Source: Roseovarius carneus
GTDB taxonomy: Bacteria > Pseudomonadota > Alphaproteobacteria > Rhodobacterales > Rhodobacteraceae
NCBI RefSeq assembly: GCF_020141465.1
Contig: NZ_JAHSPD010000001.1
Location: 2,338,374-2,402,373 of the forward strand
DNA: 64,000 bases
Direction: 5' to 3'
Below are positions 54,498-64,000 of the stretch, in pieces (positions within the stretch are counted from its first letter, which is position 1; every line of letters begins with the position of its first letter). The notes beneath the pieces are model-generated. The model made no database searches. It saw nothing but the letters and a program-made list of their open reading frames with translations, and was not told the origin of the DNA. The position numbers and the translations under genes are program-made.

Positions 54498-54601
54498 ACC
54501 ACATGATGATGGAGAGGGCATGGCTGCCGCCGAGCGGGGCCTGACCCTTTTGCCAAGAAAAAGCCAGGCCGCAGAGCCTTGGCCACGACAAAGGAAAGAG
54601 C

Positions 54602-57013
54602 ATGCAAGAGCCCCTCAATTCCTCCTATCCGGTGTTGCCGCTGCGCGATATCGTGGTGTTCCCGCATATGATCGTGCCGCTCTTCGTGGGCCGCGAGAAA
54701 TCGGTCCGCGCGCTGGAAGAGGTGATGGCAGATGACAAACAGATTCTTCTGAGCAGCCAGATTGATCCAAGCGAGGACGACCCGGATGCCAAGGGCATCT
54801 ACAAGGCCGGTGTTCTGGCCAATGTGCTGCAACTGCTGAAATTGCCCGATGGAACCGTGAAGGTGCTGGTTGAGGGTGTCGCTCGGGTGCGGATCGCCGA
54901 ATACCTTGAGAATGATCATTTCTTTGAGGCGCGGGCCGAGTATCTGACTGAGATGCCGGGTGATGTGGCAACGATCGAGGCGCTGCTTCGAACCGTAGCG
55001 ACCGAGTTTGAGCGCTATGCAAAGGTCAAGAAAAACGTGCCTGAAGAGGCGCTTACCGCCGTCAGTGGATCCGAGGAGCCAGCAAGGCTTGCCGATCTTG
55101 TGGCCGGGCATCTGGGCATTGAGGTGGAGCAAAAGCAGGAGCTTTTGGAAACCCTCTCGGTGTCCGAGCGGCTGGAGAAGGTCTACGGCCTTATGCAGGG
55201 CGAGATGAGCGTTTTGCAGGTCGAGAAAAAGATAAAGACCCGCGTGAAAACGCAGATGGAACGCACCCAGCGTGAATATTATCTGAACGAGCAAATGAAG
55301 GCCATTCAGAAGGAGCTGGGCGATGGCGAAGAAGGCGAGGGCGAAATTGCCGAGCTGGAAAAACGTATTTCCGAGACCAAGCTGAGCAAGGAAGCGCGTG
55401 AGAAGGCCGATGCGGAGCTGAAAAAGCTCAAGAATATGAGCCCGATGAGCGCCGAGGCCACGGTTGTGCGCAACTATCTCGACTGGATGCTGTCGATCCC
55501 ATGGGGCGTGAAATCCCGTGTGAAAAAAGACCTGAGCCGCGCCGAAAAGGTGCTGGACGACGATCATTACGGGCTTGAGAAGGTCAAGGAGCGCATTGTC
55601 GAGTATCTCGCAGTGCAGCAACGCTCGAAAAAGCTCAAAGGCCCGATCATGTGCCTTGTGGGCCCGCCCGGCGTGGGCAAAACCTCGCTTGGTAAATCCG
55701 TGGCCAAGGCAACGGGGCGCGAGTTTATCCGCATCTCGCTTGGCGGTGTGCGTGACGAATCCGAGATCCGGGGCCACCGGCGGACCTATATCGGCTCCAT
55801 GCCCGGCAAGATCATTCAGGCGTTGAAAAAGGCCAAGACGACCAATCCGCTGATCCTCTTGGACGAGATCGACAAAATGGGGCAGGATTTCCGGGGCGAC
55901 CCGGCGTCCGCCATGCTCGAAGTGCTTGATCCTGAACAGAACTCCACCTTTATGGATCACTATCTTGAGGTCGAATATGACCTCTCGAACGTGATGTTCC
56001 TGACCACATCAAACAGCTACAATATGCCCGGCCCACTGATGGACCGGATGGAGATCATTCCGCTGGCGGGTTACACCGAGGACGAAAAGCGTGAGATCGC
56101 CAAGCAGCATTTGCTGGACAAGCAAGTCAAGAACCACGGGTTGCGCAAGGGCGAATTTGAGCTGACCGATGCGGCTCTGACGGATATAATTCGTTATTAC
56201 ACCCGCGAAGCGGGCGTGCGGAACCTTGAGCGCGAGATTGCCAAAGTGGCGCGCAAGGCGGTCACGCAGATTATTAAGAAAACCGCCCAAGCCTTTGTTG
56301 TCAAACCTGAAAACCTCAGTGAATATCTGGGCGTGCGCAAGCATAAATTTGGGCTGGCCGAGGAAACCGATCAGGTCGGTGTGGTCACAGGGCTGGCCTA
56401 TACATCCGTAGGCGGGGAGCTTTTGAATATCGAAGCGCTGCGCCTGCCGGGTAAGGGGCGGATGAAGACCACGGGCAAGCTGGGCGATGTGATGAAGGAG
56501 TCCATTGATGCGGCCTCCAGCTATGTCCGTTCGGTCGCGCCCAGCCTCGGAATCAAGCCGCCGCGCTTTGACAAGTGGGATATCCACGTCCACGTGCCCG
56601 AAGGGGCCACGCCAAAGGATGGCCCCTCCGCGGGTCTGGCCATGGTCACGTCCATCGTGTCCGTCCTCACGGGCATCCCGGTGCGCAAGGATATTGCCAT
56701 GACGGGCGAGGTGACACTGCGCGGCAATGCGCTGCCCATCGGAGGATTGAAGGAGAAGCTTCTTGCGGCTCTGCGCGGAGGTATCAAGACGGTACTGATC
56801 CCGGCGGAGAACGAAAAGGATCTGGTGGAAATCCCCGACAACGTGAAAGAGGGGCTCAATATCATCCCGGTCACTCACGTGCAGGAAGTGCTAAAGCTGG
56901 CCTTGACGGGTATGCCCGAGCCCATCGAATGGGATCAGGACGCCGAAGAAGCCGCCGCAGCCGAAGCGGCATTGAAAACGGGCGGAGATGGATCGACCGC
57001 AGTGGCGCATTGA
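54602..57013 (+). CDS. lon: Lon protease
   Basis: An 803-residue ATP-dependent protease. N-domain ([20 protein letters not shown]), AAA domain with [15 protein letters not shown], and the protease domain with [11 protein letters not shown] (Ser676) and [11 protein letters not shown] (Lys717). It degrades misfolded and regulatory proteins. ATG at 54602 is preceded by AAAGGAAAGAGC. The gene ends in a terminator at 57035. The acidic tail ([14 protein letters not shown]) is a normal Lon ending. Confidence 0.98.
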   Translation: MQEPLNSSYPVLPLRDIVVFPHMIVPLFVGREKSVRALEEVMADDKQILLSSQIDPSEDDPDAKGIYKAGVLANVLQLLKLPDGTVKVLVEGVARVRIAEYLENDHFFEARAEYLTEMPGDVATIEALLRTVATEFERYAKVKKNVPEEALTAVSGSEEPARLADLVAGHLGIEVEQKQELLETLSVSERLEKVYGLMQGEMSVLQVEKKIKTRVKTQMERTQREYYLNEQMKAIQKELGDGEEGEGEIAELEKRISETKLSKEAREKADAELKKLKNMSPMSAEATVVRNYLDWMLSIPWGVKSRVKKDLSRAEKVLDDDHYGLEKVKERIVEYLAVQQRSKKLKGPIMCLVGPPGVGKTSLGKSVAKATGREFIRISLGGVRDESEIRGHRRTYIGSMPGKIIQALKKAKTTNPLILLDEIDKMGQDFRGDPASAMLEVLDPEQNSTFMDHYLEVEYDLSNVMFLTTSNSYNMPGPLMDRMEIIPLAGYTEDEKREIAKQHLLDKQVKNHGLRKGEFELTDAALTDIIRYYTREAGVRNLEREIAKVARKAVTQIIKKTAQAFVVKPENLSEYLGVRKHKFGLAEETDQVGVVTGLAYTSVGGELLNIEALRLPGKGRMKTTGKLGDVMKESIDAASSYVRSVAPSLGIKPPRFDKWDIHVHVPEGATPKDGPSAGLAMVTSIVSVLTGIPVRKDIAMTGEVTLRGNALPIGGLKEKLLAALRGGIKTVLIPAENEKDLVEIPDNVKEGLNIIPVTHVQEVLKLALTGMPEPIEWDQDAEEAAAAEAALKTGGDGSTAVAH

Positions 57014-57034
57014 TCAAAGCTTGAGTTGAAAAAG

Positions 57035-57067
57035 AAAGGGCCGCTCCGAACCGGGGCGGCCCTTTTT
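57035..57067 (+). terminator. Rho-independent terminator after lon
   Basis: AAAGGGCCGCTCC, a GAACC loop, and GGGGCGGCCCTTTTT, with one T-G pair in the stem. Ends the lon transcript. Confidence 0.75.
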
Positions 57068-57080
57068 GTATGCCAAGGCG

Positions 57081-57090
57081 TTTCGCGAAA
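57081..57090. repeat. Palindrome TTTCGCGAAA, second location
   Basis: In the gap between the lon terminator and the end of the kinase gene. Matches the palindrome at 16622-16631, including flanking AAGG and AAA. Confidence 0.5.
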
Positions 57091-57094
57091 AACT

Positions 57095-58066
57095 CTAAAA
57101 AAGAGGCGTGCCAGGCCCCGTGCGGGCCAAATCGCTGAGCAAATCGCGATACATCGCCTCCGCCGCCTTGATCCGCCATTTGGGCAGGGCGCGGATTTCA
57201 ACGCGGATGAGCGCCTCAAACGCCAAGAAGAACGGCAGGACCACCGCACGCTCCTCTTGGGTCAGCGCAAAGACCTCCGCAAAGGTCTTAAGCGCCGCAA
57301 GGTCCACGCCAAGCGCCCGCTGTCCCGAGGCCTCAATGCGCCGCCGCCCGATATGCATCACAAACCGCGCCATATCCTTATAAATGGGCATCCGTGTGGA
57401 GCCGCCAAGGTCGATTCCGGTGATCCGCGCGCCGTCCACGATCAGGTTGTTTGGGTGAAAGTCGCCGTGGGAAATCGCGGTGCGCCAGAGCGCGCCTTCG
57501 ATATGGGGGCCAAGGCGTTCCATTTGCTCAAGGATTTGCACCTCCAGCGCGCGCAAGGCGGGGAAGGGCTGTTTCTCGGATGCGGCCCGCGCGCGGCGCA
57601 CCCATCCTGCCGTGCCTGCCACGCGCGGTGCGTCTGTCATCGCGGTGGATTGGCGTAACCAGCGGGCGGCGGGTGCGAAAAACGCTACACGCTCAGCCGC
57701 CTCAAGCCGCCGCATCAGCGTGAGCATCGGGGTGCCTGGCACCCGTTCAAGCACGATCACGCCAGCGCCAGTGTTGGCATAGACAGGCTCTGCAATGCGC
57801 AGATCGCCCTCGGCCATATAAGGCCAGAGGCGCTCTATCTCGGCCCATTCGCGGGCGGGCGCGCCCTCTTCGGGGCGATAATTCAGACGAAAAACCACGT
57901 CACGCCCCTCAAACACGCCCTCGAAAATCGCGCGCTTCCCGGCCACGTTGCGGATCAGATCACCCGGCTCAGCGGCGGCCAGGCGCGGGTCCTGCTGGCC
58001 CACAACATGAAGCCGCTCGGCGATTTCCATCAGCGCGTCAAAATTGGGGATTGGTGCGTCAGTCAT
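57095..58066 (-). CDS. Aminoglycoside-phosphotransferase-fold kinase, substrate unknown
   Basis: A 323-residue protein with the Brenner motif HGDFHPNNLIVDG and IDLGGSTRM in place of the usual metal-binding DW/E. AGKRAIFEGVFEGRDVVF is an ATP-site strand. The APH/ChoK superfamily phosphorylates small molecules such as sugars, choline or homoserine; the substrate cannot be chosen. ATG at 58066 follows AAAGGG. It diverges from xseB across 112 bases. Confidence 0.8.
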   Translation of the reverse strand: MTDAPIPNFDALMEIAERLHVVGQQDPRLAAAEPGDLIRNVAGKRAIFEGVFEGRDVVFRLNYRPEEGAPAREWAEIERLWPYMAEGDLRIAEPVYANTGAGVIVLERVPGTPMLTLMRRLEAAERVAFFAPAARWLRQSTAMTDAPRVAGTAGWVRRARAASEKQPFPALRALEVQILEQMERLGPHIEGALWRTAISHGDFHPNNLIVDGARITGIDLGGSTRMPIYKDMARFVMHIGRRRIEASGQRALGVDLAALKTFAEVFALTQEERAVVLPFFLAFEALIRVEIRALPKWRIKAAEAMYRDLLSDLARTGPGTPLF

Positions 58067-58178
58067 ACCCTTTGATGCGGGCCGAAGCCCCACAGGTCAA
58101 CCGAATTGAACTGCGAATTGAACATGGCGTGCGCGCGCCCTATGGTGAGGGCCGAAAACTGCCTCAAGGATGCGTGAC

Positions 58179-58433
58179 ATGCCCCAAACCCCCGACGATA
58201 CGCCCGTAGCCGAAATGAGCTTTGAAGCGGCCATGGCCGAACTGGAGCAGGTTGTGGCCAAGCTGGAGCGCGGCGATGTGGCGCTCGATGCGTCGATCAC
58301 GCTCTATGAGCGCGGTGCGGAGCTGAAAAAGCGCTGTGAAGCGAAGCTGAAGGAGGCCGAGGAAAAGGTCGCGGCGATCACCCTTGGCCCAGATGGTGCG
58401 CCCACGGGCACAGCCCCTCTGGACGGCGCATAG
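58179..58433 (+). CDS. xseB: Exodeoxyribonuclease VII small subunit
   Basis: An 84-residue helical protein: [39 protein letters not shown]. This is the standard XseB pattern. It forms exonuclease VII with XseA, not in this window. ATG at 58179 has AAGGA eight bases upstream. ispA starts at the very next base. Confidence 0.94.
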   Translation: MPQTPDDTPVAEMSFEAAMAELEQVVAKLERGDVALDASITLYERGAELKKRCEAKLKEAEEKVAAITLGPDGAPTGTAPLDGA

Positions 58434-59291
58434 GTGAGCGCCCAGCCGGTCCCGGATCAGGTCTCTGCCTGTCTGCACGCGGCGCTGGCCCCTTTTGGGT
58501 CGCCCGCTGTCGCGCAGGCCATGCGCTATGCGGTGGAGGGGGGTAAGCGTATCCGGGCGCAATTGGTGATGGAGAGCGCGCGGATGCACGATGTGCCCGA
58601 CACTGCCTCGGTCTTTCCCGCCGCCGCGATCGAGGCGCTGCATGCCTATAGCCTCGTGCATGATGATATGCCGTGTATGGACGATGACGCACAGCGGCGC
58701 GGACGGCCCACGGTGCATGTGAAATGGGATGAGGTGACGGCCGTTCTGGCCGGGGACGCGCTGCAAAGCCTCGCGTTCGAGCTTGTGGCGCGCCCCGAGG
58801 TCGGATCGGGGGACGTGCGCGCAGAGCTTGCATTGAGCCTTGCGCGCGCGGCGGGCGGGCAGGGGATGGTTCTTGGGCAAGCGCTTGATATGGAGGCGGA
58901 AAGTGCACAAACACCGCTGACGATTGATCAGATCACAGCGATGCAGGCGGGCAAGACCGGCGCGTTGATTGAGTGGTCCGCCGCCGCCGGGGCGCGCCTT
59001 GCAGGGGCTGATCCTGCACCGTTCATCGCCTATGCCTCTGCCCTTGGCCTCGCGTTTCAGATCCGCGATGATCTGATTGACGCAACCGGCGATGCCGCAC
59101 ATGCGGGCAAGGCCGTGGGCAAGGATGCGGCGGCAGGCAAGGCCACGTTCGTGTCGCTTCTGGGCTTGGATGGGGCGAGATGCCGCGCAGCAGATCTGGT
59201 GGACCTCGCCTGTGATGCGCTAAATCCTTATGCAGAGCGCGCGGACCCGTTGCGCAAGATTGCCCGCTTCGTTATCGAGCGCACACGTTAA
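58434..59291 (+). CDS. ispA: Farnesyl/geranyl diphosphate synthase
   Basis: A 285-residue prenyltransferase. First Asp-rich motif LVHDDMPCMDDD and second IRDDLIDATGD; GGKRIRAQLV and GQALDMEAE also match. GTG start follows the xseB stop directly. It condenses isopentenyl and allylic diphosphates to C15 (or C10). dxs follows 30 bases later, so xseB-ispA-dxs forms an isoprenoid operon. Confidence 0.95.
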   Translation: MSAQPVPDQVSACLHAALAPFGSPAVAQAMRYAVEGGKRIRAQLVMESARMHDVPDTASVFPAAAIEALHAYSLVHDDMPCMDDDAQRRGRPTVHVKWDEVTAVLAGDALQSLAFELVARPEVGSGDVRAELALSLARAAGGQGMVLGQALDMEAESAQTPLTIDQITAMQAGKTGALIEWSAAAGARLAGADPAPFIAYASALGLAFQIRDDLIDATGDAAHAGKAVGKDAAAGKATFVSLLGLDGARCRAADLVDLACDALNPYAERADPLRKIARFVIERTR

Positions 59292-59321
59292 GAGTTTGGC
59301 CCCAGGGAGGGGCGTGAGAGC

Positions 59322-61250
59322 ATGTCGAACCGCCCCGTCACACCGCTTCTGGATCAAGTCCAAAGCCCCGCTGATCTCAAACGGATGAGCGATGCGCAGC
59401 TGCGCACGCTGGCCCATGAGCTGCGCGCCGAGACGGTCAGTGCTGTGAGCGAGACGGGCGGGCATCTGGGCGCGGGCCTTGGGGTGGTGGAACTGACCGT
59501 GGCGCTTCATGCGGTGTTCGATGCGCCGAAAGACAAGATCATCTGGGACGTAAGCCACCAGTGCTATCCGCATAAAATCCTCACCGGGCGGCGCGACCGT
59601 ATCCGCACATTGCGCCAGAAAGACGGGCTGAGCGGGTTCACCAAACGCTCGGAGAGCCCATATGATCCGTTTGGCGCAGCCCATAGCTCTACCTCCATCA
59701 GCGCGGCCTTGGGCTTTGCCGTGGCGCGCGATCTGGGCGGCGCGTCCGAGACCGGGCATGGCGATGCGATTGCGGTGATTGGCGACGGCGCGATGAGTGC
59801 GGGCATGGCGTTTGAAGCGCTCAATAATGCCGGGCATCTGGGCAAGCGGCTGATCGTGATCCTCAACGATAACGAGATGTCGATTGCACCGCCCGTGGGG
59901 GCGCTGTCGTCTTACCTCAGCAGGCTCTATGCCGAGGCCCCGTTTCAAGATCTCAAGGCCGCCGCAAAGGGTGCCGTGTCCTTCCTGCCGCCCCCCTTTC
60001 AGGAGGGCGCGCGCCGAGCCAAGGATATGCTCAAGGGGATGGCCGTGGGCAACACGCTCTTTGAAGAGCTTGGCTTCTCTTACATCGGGCCGATTGACGG
60101 GCATGATATGGACCAACTCCTGCCAGTTCTGCGCACAGTGCAGGCGCGTGCGACGGGGCCGATGCTCATTCATGTGCTGACCAAGAAGGGCAAGGGCTAT
60201 GCGCCTGCTGAGGCAGCCCGCGACGGGGGCCATGCGACCGCGAAGTTTGATCTGGTGACGGGCAAGCAGTCCAAAGCCCCCTCCAACGCGCCCAGCTATA
60301 CCTCCGTTTTCGCCCGCACCCTGACAGATATGGCCGCCAAGGATGACCGCATCTGCGCCGTGACCGCCGCCATGCCCGATGGTACGGGGCTGAACCTCTT
60401 TGCCGAGCGGTATCCCGGCCGTCTGTTTGACGTAGGGATCGCCGAACAGCACGCCGTAACATTCGCGGCGGGGCTTGCGGCGGGAGGGATGCGGCCCTTC
60501 TGCGCGCTTTACTCGACCTTCCTGCAACGCGGCTATGATCAGGTCGTGCATGATGTGGCCATTCAACGCCTGCCCGTGCGCTTTGCGATTGATCGCGCGG
60601 GGCTGGTGGGGGCGGATGGCGCGACCCATGCGGGCAGTTTCGATGTGGCTTTCCTCGCCAACTTACCGGGGATTGTGGTGATGGCCGCCGCCGATGAGGC
60701 AGAGCTTGTCCATATGGTCGCCACTGCCGCCGGGCATGACGAGGGGCCGATTGCGTTCCGCTATCCGCGCGGCGAAGGCGAGGGCGTCGAGATGCCCGAG
60801 CGCGGCGTCCCGCTTGAGATTGGCAAGGGACGGATGATCCAGCAAGGCGCGCGCGTGGCGCTTCTGAGCTTCGGCACCCGTCTGGGTGAGGTGCGCCGCG
60901 CGGCTGAGGCGCTGGCGGCCAAGGGGATCACGCCCACCATTGCCGATGCGCGTTTTGCCAAGCCGCTCGACCGTGAGATGATCCTTGCGCTCGCCGCCGG
61001 GCATGAGGCACTGATCACGATTGAGGAGGGTGCCGTCGGCGGCTTCGGCAGCCATGTGGCGCAGCTTTTGAGCGATGAGGGCGTGTTTGACACAGGGCTG
61101 AAATTCCGCTCCATGGTGCTGCCGGATATCTTTATTGATCAGGCGAGCGCGGCGGATATGTACCGGGTCGCGGGGCTTGATGCGGCACAGATCGAGGCCA
61201 AGGTGCTCGACGTCCTTGGCGTGGCGCAATTGGCGGACAAACGCGCGTAA
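59322..61250 (+). CDS. dxs: 1-deoxy-D-xylulose-5-phosphate synthase
   Basis: A 642-residue TPP enzyme: [18 protein letters not shown] (TPP site), [18 protein letters not shown], and [15 protein letters not shown] (catalytic Glu). It makes DXP from pyruvate and glyceraldehyde 3-phosphate, the first step of the MEP pathway; IspA uses the products of that route. GGGAGG precedes the ATG. DnaA-box-like sites lie just downstream. Confidence 0.97.
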   Translation: MSNRPVTPLLDQVQSPADLKRMSDAQLRTLAHELRAETVSAVSETGGHLGAGLGVVELTVALHAVFDAPKDKIIWDVSHQCYPHKILTGRRDRIRTLRQKDGLSGFTKRSESPYDPFGAAHSSTSISAALGFAVARDLGGASETGHGDAIAVIGDGAMSAGMAFEALNNAGHLGKRLIVILNDNEMSIAPPVGALSSYLSRLYAEAPFQDLKAAAKGAVSFLPPPFQEGARRAKDMLKGMAVGNTLFEELGFSYIGPIDGHDMDQLLPVLRTVQARATGPMLIHVLTKKGKGYAPAEAARDGGHATAKFDLVTGKQSKAPSNAPSYTSVFARTLTDMAAKDDRICAVTAAMPDGTGLNLFAERYPGRLFDVGIAEQHAVTFAAGLAAGGMRPFCALYSTFLQRGYDQVVHDVAIQRLPVRFAIDRAGLVGADGATHAGSFDVAFLANLPGIVVMAAADEAELVHMVATAAGHDEGPIAFRYPRGEGEGVEMPERGVPLEIGKGRMIQQGARVALLSFGTRLGEVRRAAEALAAKGITPTIADARFAKPLDREMILALAAGHEALITIEEGAVGGFGSHVAQLLSDEGVFDTGLKFRSMVLPDIFIDQASAADMYRVAGLDAAQIEAKVLDVLGVAQLADKRA

Positions 61251-61268
61251 TTGCGTGGTTTGTGAAAC

Positions 61269-61289
61269 TTATCCACAGCTTTATCCACA
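61269..61289 (+). promoter_or_regulatory. Two perfect DnaA boxes TTATCCACA
   Basis: TTATCCACA at 61269-61277 and again at 61281-61289, same orientation, 12 bases start to start, in the 108-base gap after dxs. Exact matches to the strict DnaA box consensus. Only two copies are seen, too few for an origin. Confidence 0.55.
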
Positions 61290-61358
61290 GAAGTACCGAG
61301 AATAGCTGTATTTGTGGCAGCCCCTTGGCAGGCACGCGTAGATGATTATCTTATCTCT

Positions 61359-62438
61359 ATGCAAATGATCCGCCAATTCGCTCTCCTCTTCGCCCTCGCG
61401 GCCGGCCCCGTTCACGCGCTCGACAGCAGCGAGGGTCAGCTTACCGTCACGCCGATTGCCCGCGGTCTAGATGCACCTTGGGCATTTGGGTTCCTGCCCG
61501 ATGGGGATATCCTGATCACCGAGAAGGATGGGCGCGTTTTGCGTCTGGTGGATGGGACATTGAGCGCGCTGCGCGGCGTGGGGCCAGTGGCGGATGTCGG
61601 GCAGGGTGGCCTTCTCGATCTGCTCATCCCCGCCGATTTTGCCGAGAGCCGCGAGGTCTATTTCTCTCTCGCATTGAGCCAAGACCGGGGCGAGGGCACC
61701 GCACTGGCCCGCGCACGGCTGGAAGAGGGTGCAGACCGCCTGACGGATTGGGAGGTGCTCTACCAGATTGCGGCGGGGAGCAGCGGTGGGCGGCATTTCG
61801 GCTCGCGCCTTGTCGAGGGTGCGGATGGGATGATCTACATGACCGTGGGCGATCGGGGCGACAGGCCCTCGGCGCAAGACCGCAGCAATGAGAACGGCAC
61901 CGTGTTGCGCCTGACGCGCGACGGCCAGCCTGCGCCAGGCAATCCCTTTGCGGATGGCCAGCCCGCGATCTGGTCATATGGCCACCGTAATCCGCAAGGG
62001 GCAGCACTTGATCTTGAAGGGCGGCTTTGGGTCTCGGAGCATGGCGCGCGCGGCGGGGATGAGCTGAACCTCGCGCAACCGGGCGCGAATTACGGCTGGC
62101 CCGTGATCAGCTATGGCAGGCATTACTCGGGCGGCAAGATCGGGGAGGGCACCGAAAAGGCGGGTATGGCCCAGCCCGAATTTTATTGGGACCCGTCGAT
62201 CGCGCCTTCGGGGCTGATGATCTATTCCGGCGCGCTCTGGCCCGAGTGGCGGGGCGATATTTTCACGGGATCGCTGAAATTCGGCCATATCGCGCGGGTG
62301 GGCGGCGCGCCCTTGGCCCTGCAAGAGGTGATCGAGGGCCCAGAGACAGCGCGGCTCCGCGATATTCGGGAGGCCCCGGATGGTGCGATCTGGATACTTT
62401 CGGCGGGCAATGGCGCGCTTTATCGCATCACGCCCTGA
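61359..62438 (+). CDS. Secreted PQQ-dependent sugar dehydrogenase-like beta-propeller protein
   Basis: A 359-residue protein. Signal peptide MQMIRQFALLFALAAGPVHA, then a beta-propeller of the soluble glucose/aldose sugar dehydrogenase family: RGLDAPWAFGFLPDGDILI, SGGRHFGSRL with the catalytic His, YGHRNPQGAALD and WVSEHGARGGDELN (Ca and PQQ site). Such enzymes oxidise aldoses in the periplasm using PQQ, sometimes as apo-enzymes. No pqq genes are nearby. ATG at 61359 chosen to start the signal peptide; no clear ribosome site. Confidence 0.88.
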   Translation: MQMIRQFALLFALAAGPVHALDSSEGQLTVTPIARGLDAPWAFGFLPDGDILITEKDGRVLRLVDGTLSALRGVGPVADVGQGGLLDLLIPADFAESREVYFSLALSQDRGEGTALARARLEEGADRLTDWEVLYQIAAGSSGGRHFGSRLVEGADGMIYMTVGDRGDRPSAQDRSNENGTVLRLTRDGQPAPGNPFADGQPAIWSYGHRNPQGAALDLEGRLWVSEHGARGGDELNLAQPGANYGWPVISYGRHYSGGKIGEGTEKAGMAQPEFYWDPSIAPSGLMIYSGALWPEWRGDIFTGSLKFGHIARVGGAPLALQEVIEGPETARLRDIREAPDGAIWILSAGNGALYRITP

Positions 62439-62456
62439 AAGTCACCTTGAGGCGGC

Positions 62457-63458
62457 TCACACAGACAAGCGTGAGGCCTGTGCGCCACGCTCGCGGTACG
62501 GCGTGGTGTTGTAATGCGCGCGGTAGCATTTGGAAAAATGCGAGGGCGACGAAAACCCGCACGCCAGTGCGACATTGATCACCGTCATATCGGTCTGCAT
62601 CAACAGGTTACGCGCCTTTTGCAGGCGCAGTTCCATGTAATAGCGCTTTGGGCTACGGCTGAGATAACGGCGGAAGAGCCGTTCCAACTGCCGCGTGGAC
62701 ATGCCTGCATCTTTGGCCAGAAGCGAGGGCGAGATCGGCTCCTCGATATTGGCCTCCATCATCTGTATCACTTGGCTGAGCTTGGGATGACGCACGCCGA
62801 TGCGCGTGGGCACGGAAAGACGCTGCGTGTCCTGATCCGTGCGGATGGTTGAATAAATCATCTGATCGGCCACCGCATTGGCCAGTTTTTCGTCGTGATC
62901 ATCGGCAATAAGCTTCAGCATAAGATCAATAGACGAGGTGCCGCCCGCTGTGGTCATTCTGTTGCCATCCACGGTAAAGACCGATTTCGTAAGCTCCACC
63001 TCGGGAAATTCCTCGGCAAAGCTGTCGTGGTTTTCCCAATGGATCGTGGCGCGCTTGCCCTCCATCAACCCGGCCTTGGCCACCGTGTAAGACGCAGTGC
63101 ACAGCCCGCCTATCTTGAGCCCGCGCCGCGCTTCGCGCCGGAGCCAGTTGAGCAGGCGTTTGGTCGTATGCTGTTGAATATCTCCACCGCCGCAGACCAA
63201 CACTGTGTCATCACGGCTCAACTCATCAAGACTGATATCCACCTGAAAGCGTGACCCGGCAGAACAGGCCACGTAATCCTCGCTATCGCCGCAAATTAAC
63301 CAAGTGTAGAGTTCTGCGCCCGCCATACGGTTTGCAATGCGCAAACATTCGACAGCTGAGGCGAAGCTGAGCAGCGTAAAATTTTCGACAAGCACAAAGA
63401 TGAAACGGCGCGGGGCCGCGCCTTCGCCTGTGAGAGCCCTAGGACGGTCGTGGACCAT
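62457..63458 (-). CDS. GlxA-type AraC-family transcriptional regulator
   Basis: A 333-residue protein: DJ-1/PfpI-like N-domain (FIFVLVENFTLLSFASAVE, GLCTASYTVAKAGL) and a C-terminal AraC helix-turn-helix domain (SPSLLAKDAGMSTRQLERLF, VALACGFSSPSHFSKCYR). Members control carnitine, glycine betaine or other amine catabolism. ATG at 63458 has GGAAGG nine bases upstream. It diverges from the DAHP synthase gene across 172 bases. Confidence 0.9.
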   Translation of the reverse strand: MVHDRPRALTGEGAAPRRFIFVLVENFTLLSFASAVECLRIANRMAGAELYTWLICGDSEDYVACSAGSRFQVDISLDELSRDDTVLVCGGGDIQQHTTKRLLNWLRREARRGLKIGGLCTASYTVAKAGLMEGKRATIHWENHDSFAEEFPEVELTKSVFTVDGNRMTTAGGTSSIDLMLKLIADDHDEKLANAVADQMIYSTIRTDQDTQRLSVPTRIGVRHPKLSQVIQMMEANIEEPISPSLLAKDAGMSTRQLERLFRRYLSRSPKRYYMELRLQKARNLLMQTDMTVINVALACGFSSPSHFSKCYRAHYNTTPYRERGAQASRLSV

Positions 63459-63467
63459 GTGATGCAT

Positions 63468-63473
63468 CCTTCC
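63468..63473 (-). promoter_or_regulatory. Ribosome binding site deciding the GlxA-type start
   Basis: GGAAGG on the minus strand, nine bases before ATG at 63458; it abuts the ATG at 63467 and follows the ATG at 63476, so the 63458 start is preferred. Confidence 0.6.
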
Positions 63474-63630
63474 CATGTCGCACCCGTCTATCCGCTTTGC
63501 ACAAAAGCCCGCCGCGTGACAAGGGCGCGCGCGCGCCTTTGCATCGAATTGCACAATCGTTATATGGTCAGAGCGGGTCATGTTTGTTAAGCAACGGGCC
63601 TGAGTTTGATTGATATCGGAGCGCAAGATC

Positions 63631-64000
63631 ATGGCGGAGTGGCAAAAATCGACTTGGCGGACGAAACCGCGGGTTCAGATGCCGGACTATCTGGACGCGG
63701 CGGCTCTGGCCGATGTGGAGGCGCGTCTGAGCGCCTATCCGCCCCTTGTGTTCGCCGGTGAGGCCCGCAAATTGAAGCGCGCTTTGGGGGCGGCCTCGCG
63801 CGGGGAGGCGTTCTTGCTTCAGGGCGGCGATTGCGCCGAGGCGTTTGATCAGTTCAGCGCCGATGCGATCCGCGATACGTTCAAGGTGATGCTGCAAATG
63901 GCGATGGTGCTGACCTACGGTGCCAAGGTGCCTGTGGTCAAAGTGGGCCGGATGGCGGGGCAATTCGCCAAGCCACGCTCGGCACCGATGGAAACCGTGG
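63631..64000 (+). CDS. Class II 3-deoxy-7-phosphoheptulonate synthase (3' end outside the window)
   Basis: The first 123 residues of a protein running off the window. [53 protein letters not shown] and [14 protein letters not shown] are the class II DAHP synthase N-terminus. It joins phosphoenolpyruvate and erythrose 4-phosphate, the first step of aromatic amino acid synthesis. ATG at 63631 has GGAG about ten bases upstream. Confidence 0.93.
   Translation, partial: MAEWQKSTWRTKPRVQMPDYLDAAALADVEARLSAYPPLVFAGEARKLKRALGAASRGEAFLLQGGDCAEAFDQFSADAIRDTFKVMLQMAMVLTYGAKVPVVKVGRMAGQFAKPRSAPMETV

Noticed and set aside
1-64000. tRNA, rRNA, prophage or insertion sequence
   Set aside because: Gaps were read for cloverleaf-like elements and transposase or integrase motifs; none was convincing.

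Overview
The window looks like a chromosomal segment of a marine alphaproteobacterium of the Rhodobacteraceae (Roseobacter group). Grounds: high GC with GCG/GGC-rich coding; a Tat operon ending in an AAA protein; the sulfur block siroheme synthase / DUF2849 / cysI / cysH / DUF934 beside an Lrp regulator; a form II (AYRGAGR-type) carbon-monoxide-dehydrogenase-like cluster; a Hint-domain protein of the kind scattered through roseobacters. Gene density is very high, many genes overlap by 1-14 bases, and no rRNA, tRNA, CRISPR, prophage or IS element was recognised.

Layout. 1-6841: surface polysaccharide locus (two glycosyltransferases, Wzx-like flippase, Wzz-like co-polymerase, BY-kinase-like protein with an eroded P-loop, initiating sugar transferase), followed by a 0.7 kb AT-rich gene-free stretch. 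7548-13860: prfC, Hint protein, a reductase-fold protein lacking the SDR catalytic Tyr/Lys, a solute:sodium symporter and an orphan ABC ATPase. 14027-16572: tatABC plus a DUF815 ATPase. 16775-31954: a long run of minus-strand genes (pyrC, pyrE, dnaB, alr, mlaE, mlaF, two small membrane proteins, radA, cvpA, a DMT transporter, purF, a GspC-like protein, an SDR, surE, pcm, an NlpD-like lipoprotein). 33173-41381: plus-strand molybdenum hydroxylase cluster (MoxR and CoxE maturation proteins, XdhC-type protein, molybdopterin-binding protein, then coxS-coxL-coxM). 41454-48607: infC, an Ala/Glu-rich envelope protein, and assimilatory sulfate/sulfite reduction with its Lrp regulator. 48604-53066: tpiA, two Fe-S assembly proteins, a RimB-RimK fusion, NfeD and SPFH proteins. 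53202-64000: tgt, lon, a small kinase, xseB-ispA-dxs (isoprenoid precursors), a PQQ-type sugar dehydrogenase, a GlxA-type regulator and the start of a class II DAHP synthase.

How the genes work together. The polysaccharide locus holds initiation, assembly, flipping and chain-length functions, but no polymerase is visible inside the window. The cysG-like gene through fpr can supply siroheme, reduce APS and sulfite, and feed electrons from NADPH. The cox cluster has the form II gene order S-L-M with its own maturation proteins; its physiological substrate cannot be told from sequence.

Most worth a second look: the form II hydroxylase cluster, the CysG with only the first part of its methyltransferase domain, the RimB-RimK fusion, the eroded P-loop kinase, the MlaFE pair lacking a nearby MlaD, a set of alternative hairpins built from a GTTTCGC motif, a dispersed GGATATTTT/CAAGAAGA repeat, paired DnaA-box-like sites, and an apparent ATA start for infC.
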